From positions 1,798,001-1,862,000 of the forward strand of contig NZ_CP139247.1 of assembly GCF_034087045.1 (NCBI RefSeq): a stretch of 64,000 bases of DNA, given 5' to 3'. Below are positions 37,354 through 46,273 of this stretch, in pieces. Positions within the stretch are counted from its first letter, which is position 1. Each line of letters begins with the position of its first letter. The notes under the pieces are model-generated. The model ran no database searches and was not told the DNA's origin. It saw nothing but the letters and a program-made list of their open reading frames with translations. The DNA comes from Chitinophaga sancti (lineage in GTDB: Bacteria > Bacteroidota > Bacteroidia > Chitinophagales > Chitinophagaceae). The position numbers and the translations under genes were made by a program.

Positions 37354-37713
37354 ATGACTACACAAGAGATCGCCCAGAAACTGGTGGCGTATTGCGCTAA
37401 AGGAGAATTCGAGAAAGCTCAGACTGAACTGTATGCCGAGAATGCCATAAGCATTGAACCTTATTCTACACCTAACTTTGCAAAGGAAACTAAAGGTTTG
37501 CCAGCGTTACAGAAAAAGATTAAATTTTTCATGGATGGATTAGACGCAGTGCATAGCATCAAAGTGTCTGAACCATTGGTCGTGGCGAATGCTATTTCTT
37601 TTTCTATGGACATGGATGTGGATATGAAAGGACAGGGAAGAATGAATATGGCAGAGATTTGTGTGTATGAAGTGAAAGATGGAAAGGTTGTTTCTGAACA
37701 GTTTTTCTTCTAA
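37354..37713 (+). CDS. SnoaL/NTF2-like small protein
   Basis: A 119-residue protein with the compact alpha+beta pattern of the NTF2-like/SnoaL superfamily. It opens MTTQEIAQKLVAYCAKGEFE (one helix pair), then LYAENAISIEPY near residue 30, a loop with GLPALQKKIKFFMDGL, and strands ending KDGKVVSEQFFF. Members can be isomerases, hydrolases or just ligand-binding; no catalytic residues can be assigned. I start at ATG 37354 rather than 37312 because MTTQEI is the usual start. It is followed by a perfect 23-bp hairpin terminator. Confidence 0.78.
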   Translation: MTTQEIAQKLVAYCAKGEFEKAQTELYAENAISIEPYSTPNFAKETKGLPALQKKIKFFMDGLDAVHSIKVSEPLVVANAISFSMDMDVDMKGQGRMNMAEICVYEVKDGKVVSEQFFF

Positions 37714-37743
37714 GTAATTTTTCAGCCGGCTGCAAGCCATTAC

Positions 37744-37798
37744 GCCGAACCAATCGCTTTTATACCGCAGGTATAAAAGCGATTGGTTCGGCTTTTTT
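37744..37798 (+). terminator. Exceptionally long perfect hairpin terminator
   Basis: A 23-nt arm at 37744-37766 is exactly complementary to 37770-37792, with a 3-nt loop GCA, then TTTTTT. Typical terminators in this window have 7-14 bp stems, so this one stands out. It follows the NTF2-like gene. Confidence 0.85.
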
Positions 37799-37841
37799 CT
37801 TTTATTACCTTTCCGTTCTACTGTCTAAATCGCATTTGCTT

Positions 37842-39764
37842 ATGAAACGAATATACCTCCTGGTATGCTTCTTTGTTGTTGCCTCGCCTTTGCTGGCACA
37901 GCAAACACAAAAACCACCTTTGCACGGTAAACACTGGATGGCTGTAACCGGCAAGCCACTGGCTGCTACCGCTGGTTCTATGATATTTCAGAAAGGAGGA
38001 AATGCAGTAGATGCTGCCTGCGCTATGCTGGCTGCTACCTGTACCATGTGGGATGTACTTAGCTGGGGTGGCGAAACACAGGCCCTCATCTACAATCCAA
38101 AAACAAAAAAAGTCATTGCCATCAATTCGCTGGGTGTAGCGCCAACCGGGGCCACGCCAGCGTTCTTCAAAGGTAAAGGCTACAACTTCCCTCCTGAATA
38201 TGGTCCGCTGGCAGCTGTTACTCCTGGTACTCCCGGAGGTCTTTGCCTCATGCTGGCGAACTATGGTAAACTGAGTCTGAAAGAAGTACTGGCACCTGCT
38301 ATGGAAATGGCGGCTGGTTACCCGATCGAAGCTCAGACCGCCAACAGCATTGAGCGTGCAAAAGAAAGGATCAAAGGCTGGCCATACAGCAAAGCTGTTT
38401 TCCTTACACATCCTGGCGAAAAGAGAGAAGCACCCGATGCAGGTGAGATCTTTGTACAAAGAGATCTACTGGCTACGCTTACCAAAATGGTAGAAGCAGA
38501 ACAGGAAGCACTGCGCAATCATAAAAGCCGTAAGGAAGCGATCATGGCTGCTTACGACCGTTTCTACAAAGGAGATATTGCAAAGGAATTTGTAAGAGGT
38601 TGCCAGGAACAGGGAGGCCTCATCACCATGAATGATCTGGCAAAATGGAAGCCTGTAGAAGAAGAACCTTTACATGTCAATTACCGTGGTATCGAAGTAT
38701 ATAAATTACAAGCCTGGACACAGGGTCCTGCTATGTTGCAAAGCCTGAATATCCTGGAAAACTTCGACTTGAAAAGTATGGGTTACAACTCTTCCCAATA
38801 CATCAACACCATATACCAAACCATGAGTCTTGCCTTTGCAGACCGTGATTTCTACTATGGTGATCCTGCTTTTTCTCCTAAGTTACCAATGGATGGTTTG
38901 CTAAGCAAAGCCTATGCAAAAGAAAGAGCAAAACTGATTAATCCTGCCCGGAATGAGCCTAAATTGGCTCCGGGTGATCCATATGCTTTCGAAGGCAAAA
39001 AGAACCCGTTTACAGACCTCCTGAATATGCACAATGCCTTATCAGATACGTCTGTTGATCTTAATAAAAGTTTCCTGCCCAAGCATGATGCTGCTGCAAT
39101 CTTAAACACTCCTGTTACCGATCAGATGATGGCGATAAATGATAGCGCTTATATGGACAGATTATGGAGAGGTACTACCAGTGTTGAAGCTGCCGACGAC
39201 GAAGGCTGGGTAGTGTCTATAACCCCTAGTGGTGGCTGGACACCGGCATGTATAGCTGGTCATACAGGGGTAGGTATGAGTCAGCGTATGCAATCATTTG
39301 TGCTGGATTCTGCGGTATGCCCGTTCAATGTGGTGACTCCCGGCAAGCGTCCCCGTGTTACCCTCACACCAAGTATGGCACTGAAAGATGGTAAGCCGTT
39401 TTTGTCCTTCGCCGTACAGGGTGGGGACACACAGGATCAGAACCTCCTACAGTTCTTCCTCGATATAGTGGAATTTGGTATGACGGTACAACAGGCGACT
39501 GAAGCAGCGAATATCAATACGAACCAGTTGTGGTTATCCCTCGGTGGTACCCAGGCAAAAGATCGTATCCCTCATCCAGGAGAGATCCTGCTGAATAAAA
39601 ACACGCCTGACAGTGTGCGTACGACCCTGATCAATATGGGTTACAAGCCTACTTACGGTGAGCGTACCAGTGGTCCGGTAAACGCTATTTTCCTTGATAG
39701 GGAACATGGTAGTTTATGGGGTGGTAGCAGCAACCATGGGGAGGATTATGGCATTGGCTGGTAA
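37842..39764 (+). CDS. Gamma-glutamyltransferase family protein
   Basis: Periplasmic Ntn-hydrolase precursor that in known members cleaves gamma-glutamyl bonds such as in glutathione. The 640-residue protein has a signal peptide (MKRIYLLVCFFVVASPLLAQ), then the large subunit with SMIFQKGGNAVDAACAMLAA near residue 44. The autoprocessing site is GTTSVEAADDEGWVVS, with the new N-terminal nucleophile Thr at about 445. The small subunit contains GHTGVGMSQRMQSF, a long insert before VTPGKRPRVTLTPSM, then GGDTQDQNLLQ. It is divergent from classical GGT (no TTHFSVVD), so a cephalosporin-acylase-like or other specificity is possible. ATG 37842 is preferred over a TTG six bases upstream. Confidence 0.87.
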   Translation: MKRIYLLVCFFVVASPLLAQQTQKPPLHGKHWMAVTGKPLAATAGSMIFQKGGNAVDAACAMLAATCTMWDVLSWGGETQALIYNPKTKKVIAINSLGVAPTGATPAFFKGKGYNFPPEYGPLAAVTPGTPGGLCLMLANYGKLSLKEVLAPAMEMAAGYPIEAQTANSIERAKERIKGWPYSKAVFLTHPGEKREAPDAGEIFVQRDLLATLTKMVEAEQEALRNHKSRKEAIMAAYDRFYKGDIAKEFVRGCQEQGGLITMNDLAKWKPVEEEPLHVNYRGIEVYKLQAWTQGPAMLQSLNILENFDLKSMGYNSSQYINTIYQTMSLAFADRDFYYGDPAFSPKLPMDGLLSKAYAKERAKLINPARNEPKLAPGDPYAFEGKKNPFTDLLNMHNALSDTSVDLNKSFLPKHDAAAILNTPVTDQMMAINDSAYMDRLWRGTTSVEAADDEGWVVSITPSGGWTPACIAGHTGVGMSQRMQSFVLDSAVCPFNVVTPGKRPRVTLTPSMALKDGKPFLSFAVQGGDTQDQNLLQFFLDIVEFGMTVQQATEAANINTNQLWLSLGGTQAKDRIPHPGEILLNKNTPDSVRTTLINMGYKPTYGERTSGPVNAIFLDREHGSLWGGSSNHGEDYGIGW

Positions 39765-39797
39765 ATTTCCAGCCATGTCGGCAATCGCAAAAAAAAG

Positions 39798-39827
39798 TTG
39801 GCAAATTCAAATAATATTTTACATTTG
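39798..39827 (+). promoter_or_regulatory. Promoter of tRNA-Ala
   Basis: TTG at 39798-39800 and TACATTTG at 39820-39827, separated by exactly 19 nt, match the Bacteroidota consensus TTG-N19-TAnnTTTG in full. The tRNA begins 15 nt further on, so the start point fits. Confidence 0.8.
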
Positions 39828-39841
39828 CAACCTCGATTGCA

Positions 39842-39917
<76 letters not shown>

Positions 39918-39961
39918 AAAGCGGGAACATTACTGTTAGATGTATTGTTCCCGCTTTCTTT
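39918..39961 (+). terminator. Terminator after tRNA-Ala
   Basis: AAAGCGGGAACA (39918-39929) pairs perfectly with TGTTCCCGCTTT (39946-39957), 16-nt loop, then CTTTT. It lies directly after the tRNA. Confidence 0.8.
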
Positions 39962-40110
39962 TGCTACTTAAACCCTTGCCTGCTTGGCTATACACTGGAA
40001 TACTGCATTTTTCCTGGGGTTCGACACTCGTCGTTTTCCCTGTTATACAAGACTCCTTCCGGATATACTGAGAATTGAAGCTTCTGTTTTTCTGCGTAAT
40101 TGCTGGAAAC

Positions 40111-40404
40111 TCATACAGCAGCAAGGTTCGCAGCGTATTTTATCATCTTATCTAACCAGCCTTCAAGGTTCGATACCCTGTCTTCATCTCAGCCATTTTT
40201 TGCCAAAGTTGCACGTTCTTCTCATCGCTTCCACTTAAATTCCTCATACATTTCCCGGTCTAACTCCTCCATGGGATAAGGCTCCAGCAGTCTTTTCAAT
40301 CTTTTATCTATTTCTGCAATCTGGGTTGGGTTTGTTGATATAACCGTAAAGGACCATTTTTCGATCAGGGTACATTTGTCAAAGACAATAAACAGCTGTA
40401 CGAT
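40111..40404 (-). pseudogene. Degraded gene with frameshifts
   Basis: The reverse strand encodes protein-like text in three frame segments. From about 40404 an open frame reads LIEKWSFTVISTNPTQIAEI and then RLKRLLEPYPMEELDREMY, and stops near 40222. In a shifted frame comes EKNVQLWQKMAEM. In the first frame again comes EDRVSNLEGWLDKMIKYA, ending near 40111. Joined, they would give about 95 residues. This fits a gene carrying two indels. The family is not certain; the LLEPYP segment recalls SOS-response-associated peptidases only faintly. Confidence 0.35.
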
Positions 40405-40566
40405 TTAGAAAACTACAACCTGTCAGAATTTGATTTTTAAAGCTTACAACTGAACAAAGAGATTAAAACCTTGTTATATTCTGCATAGTAGATTTCAAAG
40501 CCCCCGATTGCCCGCGGCCTGCTTTTCGTTTTATATAACGTTGTGTTAGCTGGATTTTTACGGGTT

Positions 40567-40755
40567 TTAATTAGCCTTAGGTTTCCAAACCTCCAGAGCT
40601 AAGTTTACAATATTGGGAGCATTTATTTTTACAGAGTCTGACTTGCCTTTACCTGTAGGAGGAGGAATAACCGTTGTCGGCTTGTTGGTAATAACGGTTG
40701 AATCATATGCATCCCTTACTTTTTTATGCCTCATAAATCTGGCTGGAAACAGCAT
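40567..40755 (-). CDS. Doubtful small ORF
   Basis: A 62-codon reverse-strand frame: basic start MLFPARFMRHKKVRDAYDST, then a Pro-rich middle IPPPTGKGKS and a strand-like end IVNLALEVWKPKAN. Composition is protein-like and the frame is clean, but there is no signal, no motif and no promoter. It may be a small genuine gene or a fragment of a longer one. Fourteen bases after its stop lies a short sequence that resembles cassette-end motifs (see findings). Confidence 0.3.
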   Translation of the reverse strand: MLFPARFMRHKKVRDAYDSTVITNKPTTVIPPPTGKGKSDSVKINAPNIVNLALEVWKPKAN

Positions 40756-41113
40756 TTATCTTAATATTAAAAGTTGCAAAATCAAGCTCTTTATGTCTCA
40801 CAAGCTAAAAGCCATCACTCAGCTCCCGTAGCCCATTACAATAGCTGAATACACCGTATAAAAGGCTTACCAAGTGAACCCGTAGAGGTAATCGTTTAAA
40901 ATATCGATTAGATGTATGTTTTCTTCCAGCTGCATTGATTAGTGAACCTGGTATCACATCTAATATTTGGGATAATACCGGCTTAAAGGTTTATAAGATT
41001 ATTTAGTCGGACAATAGTGATTTTAAAGCTTGGATTGTTTCAAAATATCTTACTTTTAGCTAAACATGTCATACCTTCTTTTATTATCATTCATATAATA
41101 AATCTAAAACACA

Positions 41114-41542
41114 ATGAGTATAGTAAATGTAAGATTGCAGCCATTACAATGCATTCCACAGCAATCACTTGCCCCCTCTAGCCCTCCATCCCCTGACCCG
41201 AAAGACAGGTATTACGTATTCGCTCCACTGATAAATGCCCAATTATTAACTAGTCCAGAAAACACTATACTCGTCAGAGTCACTTTATTAATAGACACCG
41301 CAGTACAGGCTTCCGATGTAATATATTCGCCAGGACATGCCGAAATCACAGGTAATATAATGAGTTGTCGATTCCAATTTACGCCTCCCCCTGAAACCTC
41401 CCCTAACGAAACTGTTAATCTATACTATTCTGAATTCACTTTCATGCAAAATTCAGATAATCCTATCGATACAGTTCAGGTATATCTAACAAACACTGAT
41501 CCGCAAACATCAAGAGGCACTGAAACTACTGTACAGAATTGA
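41114..41542 (+). CDS. Unknown 142-residue protein
   Basis: A 142-residue protein with no recognisable family. It opens SIVNVRLQPLQCIPQQSLAP, followed by a Pro/Ser-rich stretch. The remainder is beta-rich (YYVFAPLINAQLLTSPEN, ILVRVTLLIDTAVQ, IMSCRFQFTPP, NLYYSEFTFMQN), suggesting a beta-sandwich. No signal peptide is visible. It ends 6 bp before the kinase gene, so the two are likely one transcript and it could be a ligand or partner of the kinase; that is inference. AT-rich codon use matches its island neighbours. Confidence 0.6.
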   Translation: MSIVNVRLQPLQCIPQQSLAPSSPPSPDPKDRYYVFAPLINAQLLTSPENTILVRVTLLIDTAVQASDVIYSPGHAEITGNIMSCRFQFTPPPETSPNETVNLYYSEFTFMQNSDNPIDTVQVYLTNTDPQTSRGTETTVQN

Positions 41543-41548
41543 GTACAA

Positions 41549-43273
41549 ATGACCAGGCTAAAAATCTTCATTATTGTATGGTTAGCATGGCAACCTTCTT
41601 CCCTTTTTTCGATGGGTCAGCAGGATAGCTTATTTATTATTGCGCTAAAAAATAAGGCACTGCAATCCAAACCGAATGAGAATTTTTATTTAACCTATGT
41701 GTTTTTTTTACAACATAACTGGGATTCTACCCTGATCTATTCCATGAAGGTGATTGCCGAAGGAAATACTGATCACCAAATCATTGATTATAGTCATTAC
41801 TGCCGGGCTATTAGCTTTAAGGAAAAACAACTTTTTAAGGAAGCAGAAAAAGAACTTGGTCTCATTTCTCCCCGCTTTGCTTTTGCTTATAAAGTAACAC
41901 TTAAACTTGGCGCCATTGCATTAGAACTCAAGAACTTTTCCAAAGCATTAACCTACTTTCAGCAAATTGAAAATCTTCCAGACACGGGCTCCTATGATGT
42001 AAAAAAAAGTACTGTTTATCATGATATCGGGATCTGTTACCTGCATTTGAAGAATTTTGCCAGGGCAGAAGATTACCTTTTTAAAAGTGTAAAATTGCAA
42101 CAGAAGCAAAACGACACATTGTTTATGGTTGGCAGCTACATGGATATTGCGAATGTTTATTACGAACAATATAAGGATAAGCAAGCCATTCCTTATTTTC
42201 AAAAAGCATATCAGTTGTCAAAAAAAACAAACGATTTCGGGCTCAGAAGGAGGGCCGCTAAAAATATGGCAGTAGTGGAAGAGAACAGGAAAGATTTTCT
42301 GGCAGCTTTGCAATACAGGAAAGAATTTGAACAATGGCAGGATTCTGTTAACGATCAGAACAAAGTATGGACCATTGCCGAGATGGAGAAAAATGCGACG
42401 GTCATGCAAAAACAGAAGGAAGTGGATCTCCTGGCGGCGGAAAACAAATTGAAAGCAGCCCAGCGGAACACTTTATTAGCCATATTGGTATTATCCATGT
42501 CTCTGCTGATAGCGGGAGGCTACTTTTATACACAAAAAATTAAAAGCAATAAGATTATACTTGCTCAAAAACAACAGGTAGATGAACTAAACACCGCAAA
42601 AGATAAATTATTTTCTATTGTTAGTCATGACCTGCGCTCGTCTGTTGCCGCACTGAAAGTCAGCAATACTAAACTAATCGACTGTCTCGAAACAAAAAAC
42701 ATAAACGCATTAGATCAATTATTGAGAAATAACAGCGCTATTACAAATGCCACTTATAGCTTATTGGACAACTTGCTCAACTGGGCATTACTGCAAACCA
42801 AACAGCTTTATTTTCACCAGGAATCTGTTCACCTGCATTCCATTGTGGAGCAGGTGGCTTATAACTACAGGCCCCTGATGACAGAAAAAAGCATCAGCTT
42901 TACCTGCACTATCGATACCGTTATTTTTGTTTTCGCCGACCTGGATTCTTTAAAAGTTATTTTACGAAATTTACTGGACAATGCTATTAAATTCTCTCAT
43001 GAAGGCGGTATCATTAAAGTATGGTCGCAGGAAGCAGCAAGCGGTTTTTACAACATGGTAGTTGAAGACAACGGAACGGGCATGAATCCATTATCCCACC
43101 AGAACAGGCATCCGCATTCAGGAACAGGCCTTGGATTACAGTTATGCAAATCTATGGCTGAAAAAAACGGAGGCGCTGTATCCATTGAAAGCCAGGAGGG
43201 AATAGGCACCAAAGTGTTTGTATCATTACCTACATACCAGCCCCATGGAAAATATTCATATATTAATCGTTGA
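41549..43273 (+). CDS. TPR-containing sensor histidine kinase
   Basis: A 574-residue two-component kinase. The signal/leader is [21 protein letters not shown] repeats follow at about residues 90-260 ([38 protein letters not shown]), then a coiled segment and one membrane helix near residues 310-330. HisKA comes next, with the phosphorylated His in [11 protein letters not shown] (about His360). HATPase follows with [18 protein letters not shown] and GTGLGLQL. TPRs precede the helix, so they probably lie in the periplasm. The following LytTR regulator overlaps its 3' end by 29 nt. This kinase/LytTR pairing is a little unusual. Confidence 0.9.
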   Translation: MTRLKIFIIVWLAWQPSSLFSMGQQDSLFIIALKNKALQSKPNENFYLTYVFFLQHNWDSTLIYSMKVIAEGNTDHQIIDYSHYCRAISFKEKQLFKEAEKELGLISPRFAFAYKVTLKLGAIALELKNFSKALTYFQQIENLPDTGSYDVKKSTVYHDIGICYLHLKNFARAEDYLFKSVKLQQKQNDTLFMVGSYMDIANVYYEQYKDKQAIPYFQKAYQLSKKTNDFGLRRRAAKNMAVVEENRKDFLAALQYRKEFEQWQDSVNDQNKVWTIAEMEKNATVMQKQKEVDLLAAENKLKAAQRNTLLAILVLSMSLLIAGGYFYTQKIKSNKIILAQKQQVDELNTAKDKLFSIVSHDLRSSVAALKVSNTKLIDCLETKNINALDQLLRNNSAITNATYSLLDNLLNWALLQTKQLYFHQESVHLHSIVEQVAYNYRPLMTEKSISFTCTIDTVIFVFADLDSLKVILRNLLDNAIKFSHEGGIIKVWSQEAASGFYNMVVEDNGTGMNPLSHQNRHPHSGTGLGLQLCKSMAEKNGGAVSIESQEGIGTKVFVSLPTYQPHGKYSYINR

Positions 43274-43991
43274 GGATAACCCGGAGCAAAGTAAAACACT
43301 GGCAGAAGTATTGACAGCTCACAACTATATTATATCAGCAATAGCAGCCAGTTATACCGAAGCAATCCATTTGTTTTATAAAAACAAAGTGGATTTGGTA
43401 ATTATTGATATACTTTTAAACGATATTCCCGATGGAATAACGTTTGCTGAAACCATCAATACCGTTCCGAACGCAGCCAGGCCCTTTGTATTCTTAACCA
43501 GCTCGAAGGACCGGCAAATTTTCGAAAGAGCCAAACTCGCCCATCCCTTTAGTTTTTTATTAAAGCCTTTCAATGAGCTGGAAATCTTATATGCCATAGA
43601 AATAGCGGTAGAGAAATTTTATGGTCAACAACAGGTATTTACCAGTGAAGAACCAGCTGCAGTAGTGAGCAAAGACTTCCTGTTTATAAAAAAGAAAGGT
43701 GCCCTGAAAAAAGTACAAACAGGCGATATTATTTATATTGAAGTAGTAGAAAGATACTGTAACATTATTACAGAGAAAGAAAAATTTCTCGTACAGATTT
43801 CGCTTTCCAAAATCCTCGACTTAGTGGATACCACCCTCTTTTACCAGACCCACCGGAATTATGTTGTAAATGCTGAAAAAATCATTGAAATCATTCCAGC
43901 CGATAACCTTATCCTTTTACAAGGCAATCATCAGGTTCTGTTAAGTGATACATACAAGAACTTTATAAGCCGATTTCATATCCTGAAATAG
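43245..43991 (+). CDS. LytTR-family response regulator
   Basis: A 248-residue DNA-binding response regulator. The receiver domain has ILIVEDN near residue 5 with the acidic pair, acceptor Asp55 ([10 protein letters not shown]), FLTSSKD, and Lys in [11 protein letters not shown]. The C-terminal domain is LytTR ([20 protein letters not shown], then [13 protein letters not shown] and [15 protein letters not shown]), which binds DNA through beta-strands. I start it at ATG 43245, since upstream codons lie inside the kinase gene. It likely controls the neighbouring island genes, but no LytTR target sites are recognised. Confidence 0.9.
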   Translation: MENIHILIVEDNPEQSKTLAEVLTAHNYIISAIAASYTEAIHLFYKNKVDLVIIDILLNDIPDGITFAETINTVPNAARPFVFLTSSKDRQIFERAKLAHPFSFLLKPFNELEILYAIEIAVEKFYGQQQVFTSEEPAAVVSKDFLFIKKKGALKKVQTGDIIYIEVVERYCNIITEKEKFLVQISLSKILDLVDTTLFYQTHRNYVVNAEKIIEIIPADNLILLQGNHQVLLSDTYKNFISRFHILK

Positions 43992-44184
43992 CCAATTCGG
44001 TTCCCCCTTCGCCCCCTTTTATACCTCTTTTTGGCCTCTTCCCGGCAATGAAAGCCGGTTCTGTGTCATTATGCCCGTAATGGCTTCGCAGCCTCCCTAT
44101 CTTTACATTCCAATTACACAATAACATTACATGGGATTTTTTAAAAATCTCCAAACCTTATGATTAAAAATATCCCCCCACAAA

Positions 44185-44242
44185 ACTGATTCCGTTCAGT
44201 TAATTCAGCGGGAGGTATTAACCGAATGGCCTTACGATTAGC
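44185..44242 (+). ncRNA. Structured leader element, copy A
   Basis: First of three related ~58-nt elements, each 16-21 nt ahead of a small gene. It starts ACTGAT and contains the stem TCCGTT (44191-44196) and AGCGGG (44207-44212) around the loop CAGTTAATTC. The conserved text TAACCGAA (44219-44226) and GCCTTACGATTAG follow. The same region reads CTCATT/AATGAG and CCTGTT/AACAGG in the other copies; pairing holds in all three although the bases differ (two G-U pairs here). A TATCTTTA box at 44098-44105 is one base off the -7 consensus and could drive transcription. Leader RNA is an inference. Confidence 0.7.
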
Positions 44243-44260
44243 GATATAAAAATAATTGCT

Positions 44261-44471
44261 ATGATGAAAAACGCTTACAATCCCCTTTAAATTATTGGGT
44301 TCCTTTTTCGCTGGCATTTATGAACGCCTCCCCAACAAAGTATTATACTTTGTGAATGAGGATGGTGTGCCCTATAGCCAGGATCTTCCCCCCGCAGCAA
44401 ATAGTGCTTCCACTGGCGGTGAACCTACAAACATTGGCTCACAGATAGGAGTTTGGGTTGATACCAATTAG
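44261..44471 (+). pseudogene. Small gene with a one-base frameshift
   Basis: The ATG at 44261 gives MMKNAYNPL and then stops at 44288. Removing one C from the run at 44282-44285 opens a continuous frame to TAG at 44469-44471, about 69 codons: MMKNAYNPFKLLGSFFAG, then IYERLPNKVLYFVNEDG, ending in GVWVDTN. The restored text is clearly protein-like. It follows leader copy A at the same spacing as the other two genes, and the decarboxylase starts 45 bp after it. It may be a broken gene or a sequencing error in the C-run. Confidence 0.55.
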
Positions 44472-44515
44472 TTGCCATTATTTAACAATAATTATCAAAC
44501 TAACGCACTTGTAAT

Positions 44516-46249
44516 ATGTCTACAAATACATTCACTGTTGCCGATTACTTGCTAACACGGCTTAAACAATTAAATGTCACTGATGTATTTCAGATTCCGG
44601 GTGATTATGTAAAGCATTTTACCCAGGCTCTTGAGTACTTTAATGGAATAAATACAATTGGTGCAATAAATGAATTAGATGCCGCCTATGCCGCCGATGC
44701 TTATGCAAGAACAAGGGGTCTTGCAGCAGTATCGCTGCAATATGGAGTAAGTACATTCAGTGCACTTAATGCTATTGCGGGGGCTTATGTGGAAAGAAGC
44801 CCGATAGTAGTGATTAGTGCTGCTCCAGGTGCGGACATGCGTAACCAAACAGATCGGTACGGAATGATCTTCCATCATTCCACCGGGAACCTGCTCGCTG
44901 ACCAGAATGTGTATAGTAATGTGACAGTGGCCGCGGAAACATTGAGTACGAATGTGGGTGCACCTGAAAAAATTGACAATCTCCTAATTCAGGCAATTAC
45001 ACATAAGCGGCCGGTTTATATTGCATGCTACAAGGAAGTGTGGCAACAGCCCTGTCCACGCCCTTCAGCAAAACCGTTGCAACCATTGCTAATTAAAAGC
45101 GAACCGGCTGCACTTGAAAATGCAGTTGATATGGCGTGGCAGATTATTATCAATGCAAAAAATCCATTGATCTGGGCCGGCGTGGAAGTGTTGCGTCATG
45201 GACTAACAGGCTTGCTCCAGCAGATCATCGATGCAAGCGGTATTTATTATACGACGACTACTCTTGGAAAAACTGTGCTGGATGAAGATCCCCAAAATTT
45301 CATTGGTACATATTCAGATGCGGCTTCAGTAAAAAGCGTACTCGATATCGTTGAGCAATCGGACTGTATCATTTCACTCGGAACAATTCTGACGGATGAC
45401 TACCTCTGGTTCATGGAGAATAAATATGAATACATGGTACTGGCGTCCACAGATCAGATTCGTGCAGGATATTTTAAATACCAGGAAATAACGATGAAAG
45501 ATTTCATGGAAGCACTACTCAGGAAATTCAAGACAAGCGCGAAGCCGAAGTATCCGCTCAAAATGACCCCGCCCAAATGGCCAGTATATCCTGAGCCATG
45601 GGAATCGAATTCCGATCCGAAATTCAACAGTAAACCGGAAGTGATCACTTTCAACAGGTTCTTCCAGCACACGATGCAATTCCTGCAGGATAATAAAATG
45701 ATGAACGATGTGAACATGGTGTTTGGTGTAAGCTGTTCGCTGTACGTTGCTGCCAATGCAACAGGATTAAAGCAAGGTAGCTTCATCGGTTCGGCAGCAT
45801 GGCAATGCATAGGTTTTGAAACCGGTGCAGCACTTGGCGCCCAACTCGGAAGCGGAAAGCGTTCATGGACTGTTGCGGGAGACGGAGGGTTTATGATGGT
45901 ATGCCAATCGTTATCAACCCTTGCGCGTAACAATGTAAACGCGGTCATCTTTGTGATGAGCAACGGTGTTTATGCGATCGAGCAGGTGTATGTAGATGTA
46001 AAAGCGTTCCAACCCAGTTCGGGAGTACCATTCGACGCCTTTGATATTCTTCCCAAATGGGATTATGCTGCACTGGCTAAAGCATTTGGTGCAGAAAGCT
46101 TTTGTGCTGAAACAGTTTCCGATCTCAAATCAATACTTCCTAAGCTGAAAGCCCTCAAGAACAAACCGGCATTGGTTGAGGTGATTATTCCATATAATGA
46201 TCTGCCAGGACAAATGAATCGCCTGGGAGAAGAAACACTGCCTTTATAA
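44516..46249 (+). CDS. Thiamine-diphosphate 2-keto-acid decarboxylase
   Basis: A 577-residue enzyme of the pyruvate/indolepyruvate/phenylpyruvate decarboxylase family; it converts a 2-keto acid to the aldehyde plus CO2. The N-terminal catalytic Glu is in INELDAAYAADAYA (Glu53). The adjacent His pair is in IFHHSTGN (about residues 120-121). The ThDP-binding run is AGDGGFMMVCQSL with the later Asn, and the C-terminal Glu is in MSNGVYAIEQVY. Length is standard. The HH and YxxxE-type patterns favour a decarboxylase over acetolactate synthase or oxalyl-CoA decarboxylase. It lies 24 bp before the oxidase gene, so the two form one unit. Confidence 0.87.
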   Translation: MSTNTFTVADYLLTRLKQLNVTDVFQIPGDYVKHFTQALEYFNGINTIGAINELDAAYAADAYARTRGLAAVSLQYGVSTFSALNAIAGAYVERSPIVVISAAPGADMRNQTDRYGMIFHHSTGNLLADQNVYSNVTVAAETLSTNVGAPEKIDNLLIQAITHKRPVYIACYKEVWQQPCPRPSAKPLQPLLIKSEPAALENAVDMAWQIIINAKNPLIWAGVEVLRHGLTGLLQQIIDASGIYYTTTTLGKTVLDEDPQNFIGTYSDAASVKSVLDIVEQSDCIISLGTILTDDYLWFMENKYEYMVLASTDQIRAGYFKYQEITMKDFMEALLRKFKTSAKPKYPLKMTPPKWPVYPEPWESNSDPKFNSKPEVITFNRFFQHTMQFLQDNKMMNDVNMVFGVSCSLYVAANATGLKQGSFIGSAAWQCIGFETGAALGAQLGSGKRSWTVAGDGGFMMVCQSLSTLARNNVNAVIFVMSNGVYAIEQVYVDVKAFQPSSGVPFDAFDILPKWDYAALAKAFGAESFCAETVSDLKSILPKLKALKNKPALVEVIIPYNDLPGQMNRLGEETLPL

Positions 46250-46273
46250 CTCAACTTTTAAATCAATAATACA

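Larger units (their letters stand above)
39962..41113. other. Gene-poor junk stretch at island left edge
   Basis: Over 1.1 kb with no convincing intact gene apart from one doubtful small ORF. It is AT-rich, contains coding-like fragments in shifted frames (a degraded gene at about 40111-40404 on the reverse strand), and carries a short forward fragment near 40880-41010 whose translation ends in GLKVYKII with no good start. I see no promoter or integrase. It reads as decayed DNA at the edge of an inserted block. Confidence 0.6.

Noticed and set aside
37818..38459. 213-residue reverse-strand ORF across the gamma-glutamyltransferase gene
   Set aside because: Shadow frame of a clearly coding forward gene; no motifs.
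44185..44245. Hammerhead ribozyme, suggested by CTGAT and CCGAA
   Set aside because: The required CUGAUGA and GAAA core spacing and flanking stems are absent in all three copies.
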